A DNA stretch of 43,042 nt from assembly GCA_029261795.1 (NCBI GenBank), contig JAJDAP010000021.1, forward strand, positions 1 to 43,042, written 5' to 3'. The first letter of the stretch is position 1. Every line of letters starts with the position of its first letter. The position numbers were made by a program, and so were the translations under genes. Under the pieces are notes generated by a model, which saw only the letters and a program-made list of their open reading frames with translations, searched no databases and had not been told where the DNA came from. The DNA is from Deltaproteobacteria bacterium (lineage in GTDB: Bacteria > Myxococcota_A > UBA9160 > UBA6930). Positions 8,199 to 17,187 of the stretch are shown in pieces.

Positions 8199-9884
8199 TC
8201 ACGCGCCGTAGGTATAGCCCGCAATCTCGGTGCGCTCGCCGCGCAATCGCTCGAGGAGGCGCTCGCGCAACGCTTCCAACTGCACCTTCTGCGAACCCGT
8301 GTACGAGACCTCGCTTGGCGACATGACGAAGGCCACGCGCGGAACCTTGTAGCTCGCGAGCTGGCCGCGCAACTGGCCGAGAATCGCCGTCGGATCCAGC
8401 GCCTCCGCTGCGCCGGTCGGGATCAGGCACAACGCGACGGCCTCGCCGAGGGTCGGATGGGGCACGCCCACCGCGTGGGCGGCCTTCAAGCCGGGCAGCT
8501 TCGAGAGGGCATGCTCGATCTCGAGCGGCGCAACGTTGGCGCCTCCGGTCTTGATCAGGTTCGAGAGACGCCCCTTCCAATGGAGCCGTCCGGCTTCGTC
8601 CAGCCAGCCGCTGTCCTGGGTGCGGAACCAACCGCCTTCGTCGAAGACGTTCTCGGGCGCGACCTTCGCATAACCCGACATCATCGTAAGACCCCGGAGC
8701 GCGATCTCGCCCACCTCGCCCTGGGGCAGCGGCTCGCCCGTTTCCGGGTCGACGATGCGCAGCTCGTTCCCGGCGAGAACGTCGCCATGCGTTCCACGTC
8801 GCAACGCTGCCGGCGCGTTCGCGGGCAGTGCGGTCGCCAGCGTGAACGTCTCGGACAACCCGTAGGAGCCGTACATCCCCCAGCGATCCGAATCGAGCGG
8901 GATGAGCCTCGCGAGGGGATTGTCGAACTCGACGTGTCGCACGCTCGACAGATCTCGCTGCGAAGCCTCTGGATGCTCGGCCATCGATTTCTCTTGATGT
9001 GGCCAGGCATGAACCGTCGTGGCGCGTTCGCGTTCGATACAGGCGAGGGCCCGTCCGGCCTCGAAGGTTTCCTCCAGGATCAGACTCGCGCCCGCCGCGA
9101 AGGTCGCCCCGAGAGACATCGCGATACCGGCCGTCCAGAAGAAGGGCTGGGCCGAATAGATGCGGTCTTCGGGCGTCAGGCCCATGAGTTCGGCGAATCG
9201 CCAGGCTTGGATGACGGGCGCACGGTGTCGATGCATCACGCCCTTTGGACGCGCCGTGGTCCCCGAGGTGTAGATCACGAGGGCGTCGTCTGACGGCGAG
9301 ACCTCGTTCGCGATGGCGTCGAGCATCGCTTCGGACACGCTCTCGCCGGCCCGGATCAGGGAACGGCCGGTCTCGATGGCACCGACGGGCTGCTCCAGAT
9401 CGAGGCCCACCACGCGGCGCAGCTGCGGCAGGGCATCACAGCGGATCGCGCCCGCGATGCCGCTTGCGATGGCGAGGTGGTCCTCGGCCAGCGATTCGAC
9501 GAAGCGTTGTTTCAGCAGCGCTCGCTGGGTGATCAAGATGGAGACGTCGCCGTGACGCAGGATGTAGTCCCGTTCGTCCGACGTGGCGAAGGTATTCACG
9601 GGAACCAACACGGCCCCGGTCATCGAGGCGGCAAAGGCGGCGACCACCCACTCGGGCCGGTTCGCGCAGAGCAGGCCGATGCGCGTGCCCTTTGCCGCGC
9701 CGACGGCAACCAACCCCTTGGCGACCTCGCGGGCCAGTGCATTCAGTTCCCGGTAACCCAAGCTGCGCGATTCGAAGCGCAGCGCGGTGGCGTCGCGATA
9801 GCGCTCGGCCACGTCGCACAGGAAAAGCGGCAACGTGTAGCGCCGCGAATCCGGTTGCAACGCCAGCCCGGCAGATGATTCCAA
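8199..9884 (-). CDS. class I adenylate-forming acyl-CoA synthetase
   Basis: 561 residues, full length for acyl-CoA ligases. The phosphate-binding loop is IYTSGTTARPKGVMH near 207, the AMP motif is MYGSYGLSETFTLAT near 345, the hinge region is WFRTQDSGWLDEAGRLHWKG and GRLSNLIKTGGANVAPLEIE near 450, and the C-terminal catalytic Lys is probably in YTGSQKVQLEAL. It activates a carboxylic acid with ATP and CoA; the substrate is unknown. It lies 21 bases downstream of the MaoC-like gene in one operon and converges on the SDR gene with a 41-bp gap. Confidence 0.9.
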   Translation of the reverse strand: MESSAGLALQPDSRRYTLPLFLCDVAERYRDATALRFESRSLGYRELNALAREVAKGLVAVGAAKGTRIGLLCANRPEWVVAAFAASMTGAVLVPVNTFATSDERDYILRHGDVSILITQRALLKQRFVESLAEDHLAIASGIAGAIRCDALPQLRRVVGLDLEQPVGAIETGRSLIRAGESVSEAMLDAIANEVSPSDDALVIYTSGTTARPKGVMHRHRAPVIQAWRFAELMGLTPEDRIYSAQPFFWTAGIAMSLGATFAAGASLILEETFEAGRALACIERERATTVHAWPHQEKSMAEHPEASQRDLSSVRHVEFDNPLARLIPLDSDRWGMYGSYGLSETFTLATALPANAPAALRRGTHGDVLAGNELRIVDPETGEPLPQGEVGEIALRGLTMMSGYAKVAPENVFDEGGWFRTQDSGWLDEAGRLHWKGRLSNLIKTGGANVAPLEIEHALSKLPGLKAAHAVGVPHPTLGEAVALCLIPTGAAEALDPTAILGQLRGQLASYKVPRVAFVMSPSEVSYTGSQKVQLEALRERLLERLRGERTEIAGYTYGA

Positions 9885-9905
9885 CTGCCAGGCTCGGCCC
9901 GACCG

Positions 9906-11078
9906 CTAGGCGGCCGGACGTTCCTCGCTGGGAACGCGGACCTCGGCGGTGCCCTGGGCCATCACGTCGCCCTTCTGGTTGGTCATCGTCACCTCGACCG
10001 AGGCGAGGGATTGGCCCGTCTCGGGTTCCTCTACCAGCGCGGTGACGACGCCGTCGAGCAGGGTCAGGTCGCCGGTCAGCGCCGGCGAGCGGAAGCTCAT
10101 GTTCGAATGAACGACCTCGCCCCATTCGCCCACCCAGTTCGCCAGGTAGTCGATGATCCAGGCGCCCATCGAAGCGCCGTAGCCATAACCGCGGGGCATG
10201 CCGATCAGCTGTGCGTACTTCTCCTGAACGTGGCCCCGGGACGGGCCGTGGTAGAGACCGTCAGCGTAGGTCGGGTCCACCTTGGCGCCCTCGTGGTCGC
10301 GATCCATTTCGGGCAGCCAACCCGCATTCCAGAGCGAGGACGGTCCGCCACTGAAGCCGAAGGCGCCCCAGACGTTCTGTAGGAAAGCCCGCCATTCCGT
10401 CGTGAAGCTCATCAGGGTATGCGGACCGACCGGCCGGGTCGGGAGCTTCTCACCGACCTTCACGAAGAGCCGGCGCTCGTGGCCCAGATCGAGATAGCTC
10501 TGGTAGTACTCGAATTTCTGCTTTTCGATCTCGTAGAGTTCGTCCTCGGTCCAGTTCTTCTCGGTGTCGCCCATGAACTGGCCACGTTCCCGGGCGAGAT
10601 CGGCGCGGTACCGGATGGACGTGGAGCGCTGTTTGCAAACGATCTCGCCGCGCTGGTTGACGTAGGTGGTATCGCCGCGGGAGAACATCGTCGGGCCCGC
10701 GAACTTCGTTTCCGTGAGTTTGTAGTCGAACAGCATGCGTTCATGGCGGAAACGATCGCCCACCAGGATTCGCGGCCCGAAGAACCACCACTCGTCGCCG
10801 CCGAATAACATGTGCGTGCCCGCGATCGAGCCCTGGATGGCCGGACCGGCACCGTGACTGTCATCCGTACAGACGGCGAACGATTGCGGTGCGATGATCG
10901 CGCCGTGGCGACTTTCGCTTGCGAATCGCTCATCGAAATGAAGGGGTTGGGGGTTCTGCATGCCCTGGGCCCAGCGCCGGATATCATTCACGCCGAGGGG
11001 ATCCTTCAGCACGCCGCCACCGAGCGGTACCCCGATCCAGCGATCGACGTCGGAAGTATCGAAATCGTGATTCGGCAT
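9906..11078 (-). CDS. MaoC/FAS1-like dehydratase (enoyl-CoA hydratase type)
   Basis: 390 residues, the length of a double-hotdog protein. The N-terminal half (to about 150) resembles the FAS1-like dehydratase domain, with PQPLHFDERFASESRHGAIIAP near 43, where Asp and His are in the usual hydratase positions. The C-terminal half has a second hotdog fold (VHSNMSFRSPALTGDLTLLDG near 335). It would hydrate an enoyl-CoA, following the acyl-CoA dehydrogenases of the same cluster. The gene heads an operon with the synthetase, and its promoter region holds the second TetR-type palindrome, 25 bases upstream of the ATG. Confidence 0.85.
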   Translation of the reverse strand: MPNHDFDTSDVDRWIGVPLGGGVLKDPLGVNDIRRWAQGMQNPQPLHFDERFASESRHGAIIAPQSFAVCTDDSHGAGPAIQGSIAGTHMLFGGDEWWFFGPRILVGDRFRHERMLFDYKLTETKFAGPTMFSRGDTTYVNQRGEIVCKQRSTSIRYRADLARERGQFMGDTEKNWTEDELYEIEKQKFEYYQSYLDLGHERRLFVKVGEKLPTRPVGPHTLMSFTTEWRAFLQNVWGAFGFSGGPSSLWNAGWLPEMDRDHEGAKVDPTYADGLYHGPSRGHVQEKYAQLIGMPRGYGYGASMGAWIIDYLANWVGEWGEVVHSNMSFRSPALTGDLTLLDGVVTALVEEPETGQSLASVEVTMTNQKGDVMAQGTAEVRVPSEERPAA

Positions 11079-11102
11079 GGCCGCGCTAGCATCCTCGCGA
11101 AT

Positions 11103-11122
11103 TTGACGGATCGTCAGAAACG
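11103..11122. promoter_or_regulatory. candidate TetR operator, site 2
   Basis: TTGACGGATCGTCAGAAACG contains the inverted repeat TGACG-GAT-CGTCA (11104-11116) in the 98-bp divergent region between the MaoC-like gene and the second acyl-CoA synthetase gene. It shares TTGACGNNNCGTCAGAANCG with site 1, including an asymmetric flank. No third copy was noticed in the other intergenic gaps, read by eye. It links four transcripts of the cluster to one regulator. Confidence 0.7.
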
Positions 11123-11176
11123 GAGCCTATCGCGTCCGGTCGGCCCGAAGCAACGCCGTTTTTCGGACCCACCGCC

Positions 11177-12826
11177 ATGAACCAGGCCAGCGAACTCCTC
11201 ACCTCCGGCGCCTTCATTCGCGCGAAGGCGGCGCTTCATCCAGACCGGATCCTGATCAAGCGGGACCCGGGCGCGCTGACCTATGCCGAGGCAGATCTTC
11301 GCTCGCGACGCCTCGCCCGGGGCTTGCTCGCAACGGGCGTCGGCAAGGGCACGCGGGTCGGAATCCTGTTGCCGAACTCGCCCGACTGGGTGCTGGCCTG
11401 GCTCGCGACCACGCGGATCGGCGCACAAGCGGTCCTGCTCAACACCTTCAGTGCGCCGCGCGAGCTCGGCTGGCTGCTCCGCCACGCCGACGTGTCGACG
11501 CTCCTCACCGCAGGCCGGTTCCTGAACGCAGACTACCCCGAACGCTTGGAAACCTACGCGCCTGCACTGTCAGAGGCCGTTGCAGGGAACATCCACATCC
11601 CCGCCCTCCCCTACTTGCGTGAGGTCCGCTGCTGGCATGACGAATCGCCGCGACGCGCCTGGACGAGTGGTGGCGCCCTCGAACTCGAAGCCCTGGCCGA
11701 GGCGAGCCCCGAGATCGACGATGCCTTCCTCGCAGAAATCGAGCGCGAAGTCCGTCCCGCGGACCCGATGGTCGTGGTCTACAGCTCGGGGAGCACGGCC
11801 GAACCAAAGGGTGCCATCCACACCCACGGCACCGTCCTACGACATGCCCACAACCTGAACCAGCAGCGCGACCTGCTCGAGACCGATCGTGTCTACTCGC
11901 CGATGCCGTTCTTCTGGGTCGGCGGCCTGGTCTTCACGCTGGTCGCCGCGATGGACGTCGGGTGCACGCTCCATGTCGAGGACGTCTTCGAGCCTGGGCG
12001 GATCCTCGACCTGATCGAGCGCGAACGGATCACGCTCGTCGCTGGCTGGCCGCATTACGGCAAGGCGATGGCCGAGCATCCGAGCTTCGGCGAACGCGAC
12101 ATTTCGAGCGTCCGCGCCGGCAACCTCTATGACCTGTTGCCAGCCGAGGCGCGGCCGGCCGATCCGGAACTCCGCCACGGCTCGCTCGGCATGACCGAGA
12201 CCTGCGGGCCCCACACGTTCGGCGCGATGGACGTCGATCTCCCCGAGAAACTCCGCGGCAGTTTCGGCCAGGCGGTATCCGGGATCGAACATCAGATCGT
12301 CGACCCGCTGACCGGCGAAGCGCTCGAGGCTGGCGCGTTCGGCGAGATCGCGGTTCGGGGTTACAGCATCGCTCAGGGCCTCTACAAGCTGGAGCGCGAA
12401 CAGGTCTTCACGCCCGACGGCTACTACCGCACCGGCGACGGGGGCTACTTCGACAGCGAAGGCCACCTGTTCTTTCGCGGCCGCCTCGGCGAAGGCATCA
12501 AGACTGCGGGCGCAAATGTGACGCCGCGCGAAGTCGAGTTGGTGTTGGAGGCATGGCCCGAGGTCATGAGTGCACACGTGGTGGGCGTGCCTCATGCGGA
12601 TCGCGGCGAGAACGTTGCGGCGGCCGTTCTGCTCCGGGAGGGCGCGGCCGTCACGAGGGAGGAACTCCGCGCACGATTGCGCGAAGATCTGTCCGCCTAC
12701 AAGATGCCGCGCCACGTCTACTTTCTCTCGCCCCAGGAATTGCCCATGACCGACACCGGCAAGCTCGACCGACGTCGCTTGAAGGCACTTCTGGTTGCGC
12801 GGATCGCCGCCGGGGACGAGGGCTAG
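11177..12826 (+). CDS. class I adenylate-forming acyl-CoA synthetase, second copy
   Basis: 549 residues. Key motifs are VVYSSGSTAEPKGAIHTHG near 198, the AMP motif GSLGMTETCGPHTFG near 335, YYRTGDGGYF near 416, LGEGIKTAGANVTPREVELV near 437 and the catalytic Lys in MTDTGKLDRRRLK near 525. It resembles cyclohexanecarboxylate- or medium-chain-type CoA ligases more than long-chain FadD, but the substrate cannot be read from the sequence. It is clearly diverged from the other synthetase of this cluster. The downstream MFS gene begins within a few bases of its stop. Confidence 0.9.
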   Translation: MNQASELLTSGAFIRAKAALHPDRILIKRDPGALTYAEADLRSRRLARGLLATGVGKGTRVGILLPNSPDWVLAWLATTRIGAQAVLLNTFSAPRELGWLLRHADVSTLLTAGRFLNADYPERLETYAPALSEAVAGNIHIPALPYLREVRCWHDESPRRAWTSGGALELEALAEASPEIDDAFLAEIEREVRPADPMVVVYSSGSTAEPKGAIHTHGTVLRHAHNLNQQRDLLETDRVYSPMPFFWVGGLVFTLVAAMDVGCTLHVEDVFEPGRILDLIERERITLVAGWPHYGKAMAEHPSFGERDISSVRAGNLYDLLPAEARPADPELRHGSLGMTETCGPHTFGAMDVDLPEKLRGSFGQAVSGIEHQIVDPLTGEALEAGAFGEIAVRGYSIAQGLYKLEREQVFTPDGYYRTGDGGYFDSEGHLFFRGRLGEGIKTAGANVTPREVELVLEAWPEVMSAHVVGVPHADRGENVAAAVLLREGAAVTREELRARLREDLSAYKMPRHVYFLSPQELPMTDTGKLDRRRLKALLVARIAAGDEG

Positions 12827-12828
12827 CC

Positions 12829-14028
12829 ATCACCACCACGGGCACCCCCTCGGCGTTCCGCTGGTTCCTCGGCGGGGCGGCCTCCTGGTACATGTCGTGG
12901 GGCATGAACTCGGTGATCTTTGCCTGGCTCGTCGTCGACGTGTTGGAGGCCCCGCCGCGCTGGGTCGGAATCGCCCAGTCCTCGACGATGTTGCCCTCGT
13001 TGGCGCTTCTCCTCATCGGCGGCGCGGCCGCGGACCGGCTCGACCCCCGCCGTACCGTCGCATTGCTCCATCTCGTGGCCGCACTTCCGATTCTCGGACT
13101 CGCCGCGATCTTCGCCTTCGGCTCGATCTCGATGCCGATCCTGCTGGCCTACGGAGCGACCCTGGGCACGCTTCAGGCGTTCGTCATTCCCGCCCGAGAT
13201 GCCGTGTTGCCCCGAGTCGCGGGCCCTGACCTGATGCGCGCGATCGCCGCGTTGACGATCTTCCAGTTTGGCGGGCAGGCCTCTGGCGCCTTCCTGGCGG
13301 GGTCGGCGGAGAGCGTCGGATTGGTCGCGGTCCTTTGCTTCCAGGCCGTCATCGTGTCGCTGGGCGCATTCGGTTCGCGCGGCGCGCCCGCCATTCCGGC
13401 TCGAACACCGGAGCAACTGCAGCGCTCGGCACTTCACGACATCGCAGAAGGTCTGGCCACGGTGGCGCGCACGCCCAAGCTTCGGATTCCGGTGTCACTG
13501 GTCGGCGCGGTCGGAATCTTCTTCATCGGCCCCTTCATGGTCACGTTCCCGCTGATCGTGAGCGAGCTCTACGGCGGCGGGAGCGCGCGACTGGGCCTGG
13601 TCTTGATGACGTTCCCGATCGGCGCGATCACGGGCTCCTTCGTCATCCGTGCAGTCGGCGGCATTCGGCGAAAGGGGCTCGCCCTCATCATCGCGCTCGC
13701 CTGCGGCGCCATGATGCTATGCGTGCTCTCGCTCGGACTCCCGTTTCCGCTCTTCGTGCTCGGAACCCTCGTGTGGGGCCTGGCGGGCTCGGTCTTCATC
13801 AATACCAGCCGAACCATGGCTCAGGAAGCGGCACCGCTCGAACAACGGGGGCGCGTTCTCGCCGCCTACCAGCTGGGCTTCGCCGGTGCGAGCCCGATCG
13901 GAGCACTGCTCGCCGGTGTCGTGGCCGAGCGCATCGGCGCACTGGATACACTGCTCGCGGCCGGCCTTGCCATGCTCGCCTTGCTCAGCCTCACCGCCCT
14001 TCTGACTTCTACCGCTCGGATCGAATAG
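12829..14028 (+). CDS. MFS transporter, EntS-like; possible ATC start
   Basis: About 400 residues with roughly 11-12 membrane segments and MFS_3-type features such as IGGAAADRLDPRRTVALLH after the second segment and QEAAPLEQRGRVLAAYQLGF in the second half. No ATG, GTG, TTG or CTG lies in frame between the upstream gene and 12892. An ATC at 12829 has a good Shine-Dalgarno sequence (GAGGG, 12818-12822) 6 bases before it and gives a complete first membrane segment; the ATG at 12892 would shorten it. The start is therefore uncertain. Co-transcribed with the synthetase, it probably exports a product or imports the substrate of the pathway. Confidence 0.82.
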   Translation: MTTTGTPSAFRWFLGGAASWYMSWGMNSVIFAWLVVDVLEAPPRWVGIAQSSTMLPSLALLLIGGAAADRLDPRRTVALLHLVAALPILGLAAIFAFGSISMPILLAYGATLGTLQAFVIPARDAVLPRVAGPDLMRAIAALTIFQFGGQASGAFLAGSAESVGLVAVLCFQAVIVSLGAFGSRGAPAIPARTPEQLQRSALHDIAEGLATVARTPKLRIPVSLVGAVGIFFIGPFMVTFPLIVSELYGGGSARLGLVLMTFPIGAITGSFVIRAVGGIRRKGLALIIALACGAMMLCVLSLGLPFPLFVLGTLVWGLAGSVFINTSRTMAQEAAPLEQRGRVLAAYQLGFAGASPIGALLAGVVAERIGALDTLLAAGLAMLALLSLTALLTSTARIE

Positions 14029-14031
14029 CGA

Positions 14032-15249
14032 ATGAACGAACCGACCGACGCACCCTGGGTATCGCTTGGCGGTCCCGTCTATGGCGATGAAGAAATCGCG
14101 GGGATGATGGACGTGCTCGGACGGCGCCGTCGCCTACGCATGGGCCGGCGCACCAGGGAAATGGAGGCACGGGTCGCGACCCTGCTCGGCAAACGCCATG
14201 GCGTCTTCGTGAACTCCGGTTCCTCCGCCCTCGAACTCGGCATGCAACTGCTCGGCCTCCCTGCGGGCTCGGAACTGTTGACGCCGCCGCTCACCTTCTC
14301 GACCACGGTCGCAGCGCAACTCCGAGCCGGCTACGTGCCGGTCTTCGTCGACGTCGCACCCGGCAGCTACGTCGTGGACATCGAACGAATCGAAGAGATG
14401 ATCGGCCCGGAGACCCGCGGCATGGTGATTCCCAACCTGATCGGGAACCTGCCGGACTGGGACGCGCTGGAGGACATCGCGGAGCGCCACGATCTGGTCC
14501 TGTTCGAGGATTCCTGCGATGTGTTGGGCGCGACCCTGCGAGGACGCCCACCCGGCGCGCGTGCGCAGGTCTCGGCGACGAGTTTCAACGAGAGCCACGT
14601 CATCACCTGCCTGGGTATGGGCGGGCTGGTCGCCTTCGATGACGCCTTGAAAGACGAAGAAGCGCGACTGCTCCGCAACTGGGGCCGCAGCTCTTCCCGA
14701 CACGGCTCCGGACCGCTCGATTTCGAAGGCGACCTCGAGACCGAAGTCGACGGCATCCCCTACCACCGGGATTTCGTGTTCGAGCGACAGGGTTTCAACT
14801 GGGAAGGCTCCGAGGTGCTCGCGGCCTTCGGCCTGGCCCAGCTCGACAAGCTCGACGATTTCATTCACATCCACCGCGAAAACTTCGCAGCCCATTCGGG
14901 TTACTTCGCCGAACGGGAAGACTGGTTCCTGTTGCCGCGCCAGCTCCCCGAAGTCGAAACGGCTTGGATGTCCTTTCCCCTCGTCGTCAAGCAGGAGGCC
15001 CCGTTCGACCGCAACGATTTGTTGCGCCATCTCGAAGCGCAGCACATCGGTTCGCGACCCATCTGGACGGGCAACCTGTTGCGTCACCCGGGCTTTCGGG
15101 ACATCGCACACCGCGCCCACCCGAACGGCTACCCCGTTTGCGACGAAGTGATGCGCTCGGGGCTGTTGGTTCCGGCCCACCACGGCCTTGGCGCAGCCCA
15201 GATCGCTCGCGTCCATGAAGTGCTGGACGGTTTCCTGAGGCTCTTCTAG
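14032..15249 (+). CDS. DegT/DnrJ/StrS-fold PLP protein with catalytic Lys replaced by His
   Basis: 405 residues with fold type I aminotransferase features: VNSGSSALELGMQLLGLPAG near 63, TPPLTFSTTVAAQLRAGYVP near 83, and VLFEDSCDVLGATLRG near 158. In normal sugar aminotransferases the PLP Lys sits in an SFxxSK motif; here the motif is SFNESHVIT and residue 189 is His (codon 14596-14598). His at this place is the hallmark of the ColD/RfbH 3-dehydratases, which the later LRNWGRSSSRHG, GFNWEGSEVLAAFGLAQLDK and HIHRENF stretches also resemble. The RfbH iron-sulfur cysteines are not seen. It is predicted to be a dehydratase or another lyase rather than a transaminase. It follows the MFS gene by 3 bases. 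Confidence 0.83.
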   Translation: MNEPTDAPWVSLGGPVYGDEEIAGMMDVLGRRRRLRMGRRTREMEARVATLLGKRHGVFVNSGSSALELGMQLLGLPAGSELLTPPLTFSTTVAAQLRAGYVPVFVDVAPGSYVVDIERIEEMIGPETRGMVIPNLIGNLPDWDALEDIAERHDLVLFEDSCDVLGATLRGRPPGARAQVSATSFNESHVITCLGMGGLVAFDDALKDEEARLLRNWGRSSSRHGSGPLDFEGDLETEVDGIPYHRDFVFERQGFNWEGSEVLAAFGLAQLDKLDDFIHIHRENFAAHSGYFAEREDWFLLPRQLPEVETAWMSFPLVVKQEAPFDRNDLLRHLEAQHIGSRPIWTGNLLRHPGFRDIAHRAHPNGYPVCDEVMRSGLLVPAHHGLGAAQIARVHEVLDGFLRLF

Positions 15250-16037
15250 AGCGCGGGAACCGGCACCGAGATCGCGGGGGCTTCGGTCCCGCCATCGACC
15301 TGGAAGATCTTGCCGGTCACCCAGGACGAAGCCTCGGAGGCCAGGTAGAGCGCGGCACAGGCGATGTCCTCGGTCGTTCCCGGCCGGCCCATGGGCGTCC
15401 CGCGCTCGAACTGTTCGCGCATCGCGTCGTTCTGGAGCACGACCTTGAGCGCGTCGGTATCCACACCACCGACCGAGATCGCGTTCACGCGCACCTTCGG
15501 TGCCCATTCGGCGGCGGTGTTGCGGGTCATCTGGTTCAGTGCCGCCTTGCCCGCGGCGTAGGCCGCGAACGCCGTCTGCACCATGTCGCTCGAACGCGAC
15601 GAGATGTTGACGATCGCGCCAGCGCCGGCGCTCTCGACCATCTTCGGAACCACGAGCTGCGAAAGCGCGAAGGCCTGGGTGACGTTGAAGCGCAGCGCAG
15701 TCTCGAAGAAGGCTTCGCTGGTCGCGAGGGCGGGCCGCGGCCCGGTGCCGCCGGCATTGTTCACGAGCACATCGACGCGCCCGAATTCGGCCAGTGTCGC
15801 CTCGACCAGCTGCACACGCGCGGCTGGTTCGAGCACGTCCGTCGGCACCGCCAGCGCCCGCTTTCCGAGTGCGCGGATGTCCGTCGCCGTGGCTTCCACG
15901 TCGGCGGCCGTTCGCGCCGCACAGACGACATCGGCGCCGGCTTCCGCGAAGCCAATCGCGATGCCGCGACCGATCCCCTTGCCTGCGCCGGTCACGATCG
16001 CGACGCGCCCGTCGAGTCGGAAGCGGTCGAGAATCAC
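15246..16037 (-). CDS. SDR family oxidoreductase
   Basis: 263 residues with TGAGKGIG near 17, NNAGG near 93, a catalytic Ser in VNISSRSSDM and YAAGKAAL near 160. The Arg in CAARTAADVE suggests NADP(H). The C-terminus ends in a Pro/Val-rich tail. The stop shares CTAG with the stop of the converging PLP gene (15246-15249). Its ATG overlaps the stop of the upstream dehydrogenase (ATGA), so the two are translationally coupled. Confidence 0.9.
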   Translation of the reverse strand: MILDRFRLDGRVAIVTGAGKGIGRGIAIGFAEAGADVVCAARTAADVEATATDIRALGKRALAVPTDVLEPAARVQLVEATLAEFGRVDVLVNNAGGTGPRPALATSEAFFETALRFNVTQAFALSQLVVPKMVESAGAGAIVNISSRSSDMVQTAFAAYAAGKAALNQMTRNTAAEWAPKVRVNAISVGGVDTDALKVVLQNDAMREQFERGTPMGRPGTTEDIACAALYLASEASSWVTGKIFQVDGGTEAPAISVPVPAL

Positions 16038-17116
16038 GACCGCTCCGCCAGCAGGTGCGGGGCCGCTTGTCCGGCGTAGGCGGGGAGATCGAGATAGGTT
16101 CGAATCCCGGGCTCAGCGCGACATACCGCCGGAATCGCGCTCACGCAGTGGATGCCCGTCGTCACGATGCCCGGGTTCCGCTTCAGACCGGCCTCGATGC
16201 TCTCGGGGTGGAGGCCGTGGATCGTGCTCTTCACAGAGGGATCGCCCGTGATCTCCACTTCGAAGCGTTCGCCCTCGGGCCCGAAGCTCCAGGCCGGATC
16301 GAAATCCGCGTCACCCATGTACCAGTTGGTTCGCGCGGTCACGAAGGGCTCCCCTTCGATCGTGCCCTGCCACGTGAAACGTTGTGCGGCCACGTGACCG
16401 GGCTGGATCGGGCCGATCGGCGAATCGATCGGGGCCGTCGCGACGGCGACCTCATGTTGGCTTCGTTTCTCGGGATCCAGGGTCACCCCGAGGGCTGCCG
16501 CCACCATGTCGATGGACTGGAGGAAATTCCCGCCGAGGAGCCTCAGCATCGGACTCGCGGCCGCCTCCTCGGGCGTCTTGCCGAATAGCATCATTTCGCC
16601 GACCACCTGGGGTGCGCCGTAGGTGCGGATATCCGACCACTCCTCGGCACGCACGTGGGTGACCGCGCGAGACAGTGCCGAGAGCACGATCGGGAGCCGC
16701 TCGGTGATGCCGCCCGGATGGATGCCGGTCCCGTGGAGGGTTACCGCGCGCTCGCGACAGATCCTCTCCACTTCCGCGATGCGGTCTGCGGCCCACTTCA
16801 CCTGGAACGGATAGAACCAGCCGAGCGGGGTCACCACGTTCTTGCCACTATCGAGAATCCGCAGCAGCTCCTTGGGATTCTCCATGACGGGGCTGTAGAC
16901 GACGCAGTCCGCGACCAGCGCGAGCAACGCATCGGCATCGTTCGTCGCGGCCACGCCGAGCTTTCCGGCCCCGGCGATCTCACCGGCGTCCTGTCCGACC
17001 TTCGCTTCCGAATGCACCCAACAACCCACCAGTTCCAGTTCGGGATGGTCCGCCACCCCCTGGATGGCCGCGCGGCCAACCCCGCCGGTCGCCCACTGAA
17101 TCACGCGATAGGTCAT
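16034..17116 (-). CDS. DapB-like NAD(P)-binding dehydrogenase
   Basis: 360 residues. The N-terminus YRVIQWATGGVGRAAIQGVA is a Rossmann motif, and VYSPVMENPKELLRIL and SGKNVVTPLGWFYP follow the pattern of dihydrodipicolinate-reductase-like proteins (relatives of 2,4-diaminopentanoate dehydrogenase). GTGIHPGGITERLPIVLSAL near 135 is typical of this group. It is not expected to make lysine; the relatives occur in lipid and steroid catabolic regions. An excellent ribosome binding site (GAGGAGG) precedes the ATG. It is divergent from the MFS gene at 17188. Confidence 0.8.
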   Translation of the reverse strand: MTYRVIQWATGGVGRAAIQGVADHPELELVGCWVHSEAKVGQDAGEIAGAGKLGVAATNDADALLALVADCVVYSPVMENPKELLRILDSGKNVVTPLGWFYPFQVKWAADRIAEVERICRERAVTLHGTGIHPGGITERLPIVLSALSRAVTHVRAEEWSDIRTYGAPQVVGEMMLFGKTPEEAAASPMLRLLGGNFLQSIDMVAAALGVTLDPEKRSQHEVAVATAPIDSPIGPIQPGHVAAQRFTWQGTIEGEPFVTARTNWYMGDADFDPAWSFGPEGERFEVEITGDPSVKSTIHGLHPESIEAGLKRNPGIVTTGIHCVSAIPAVCRAEPGIRTYLDLPAYAGQAAPHLLAERS

Positions 17117-17187
17117 GGCCGTTCCCTCCTCACGAAGTTTCGCCGACCTTCGCTATAGCTCGTTTTCCCAACCACCGGGAGACCAGA

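Noticed and set aside
8457..9293. 278-codon plus-strand frame opposite the acyl-CoA synthetase
   Set aside because: A GC-driven shadow frame; the minus-strand synthetase has all catalytic motifs.
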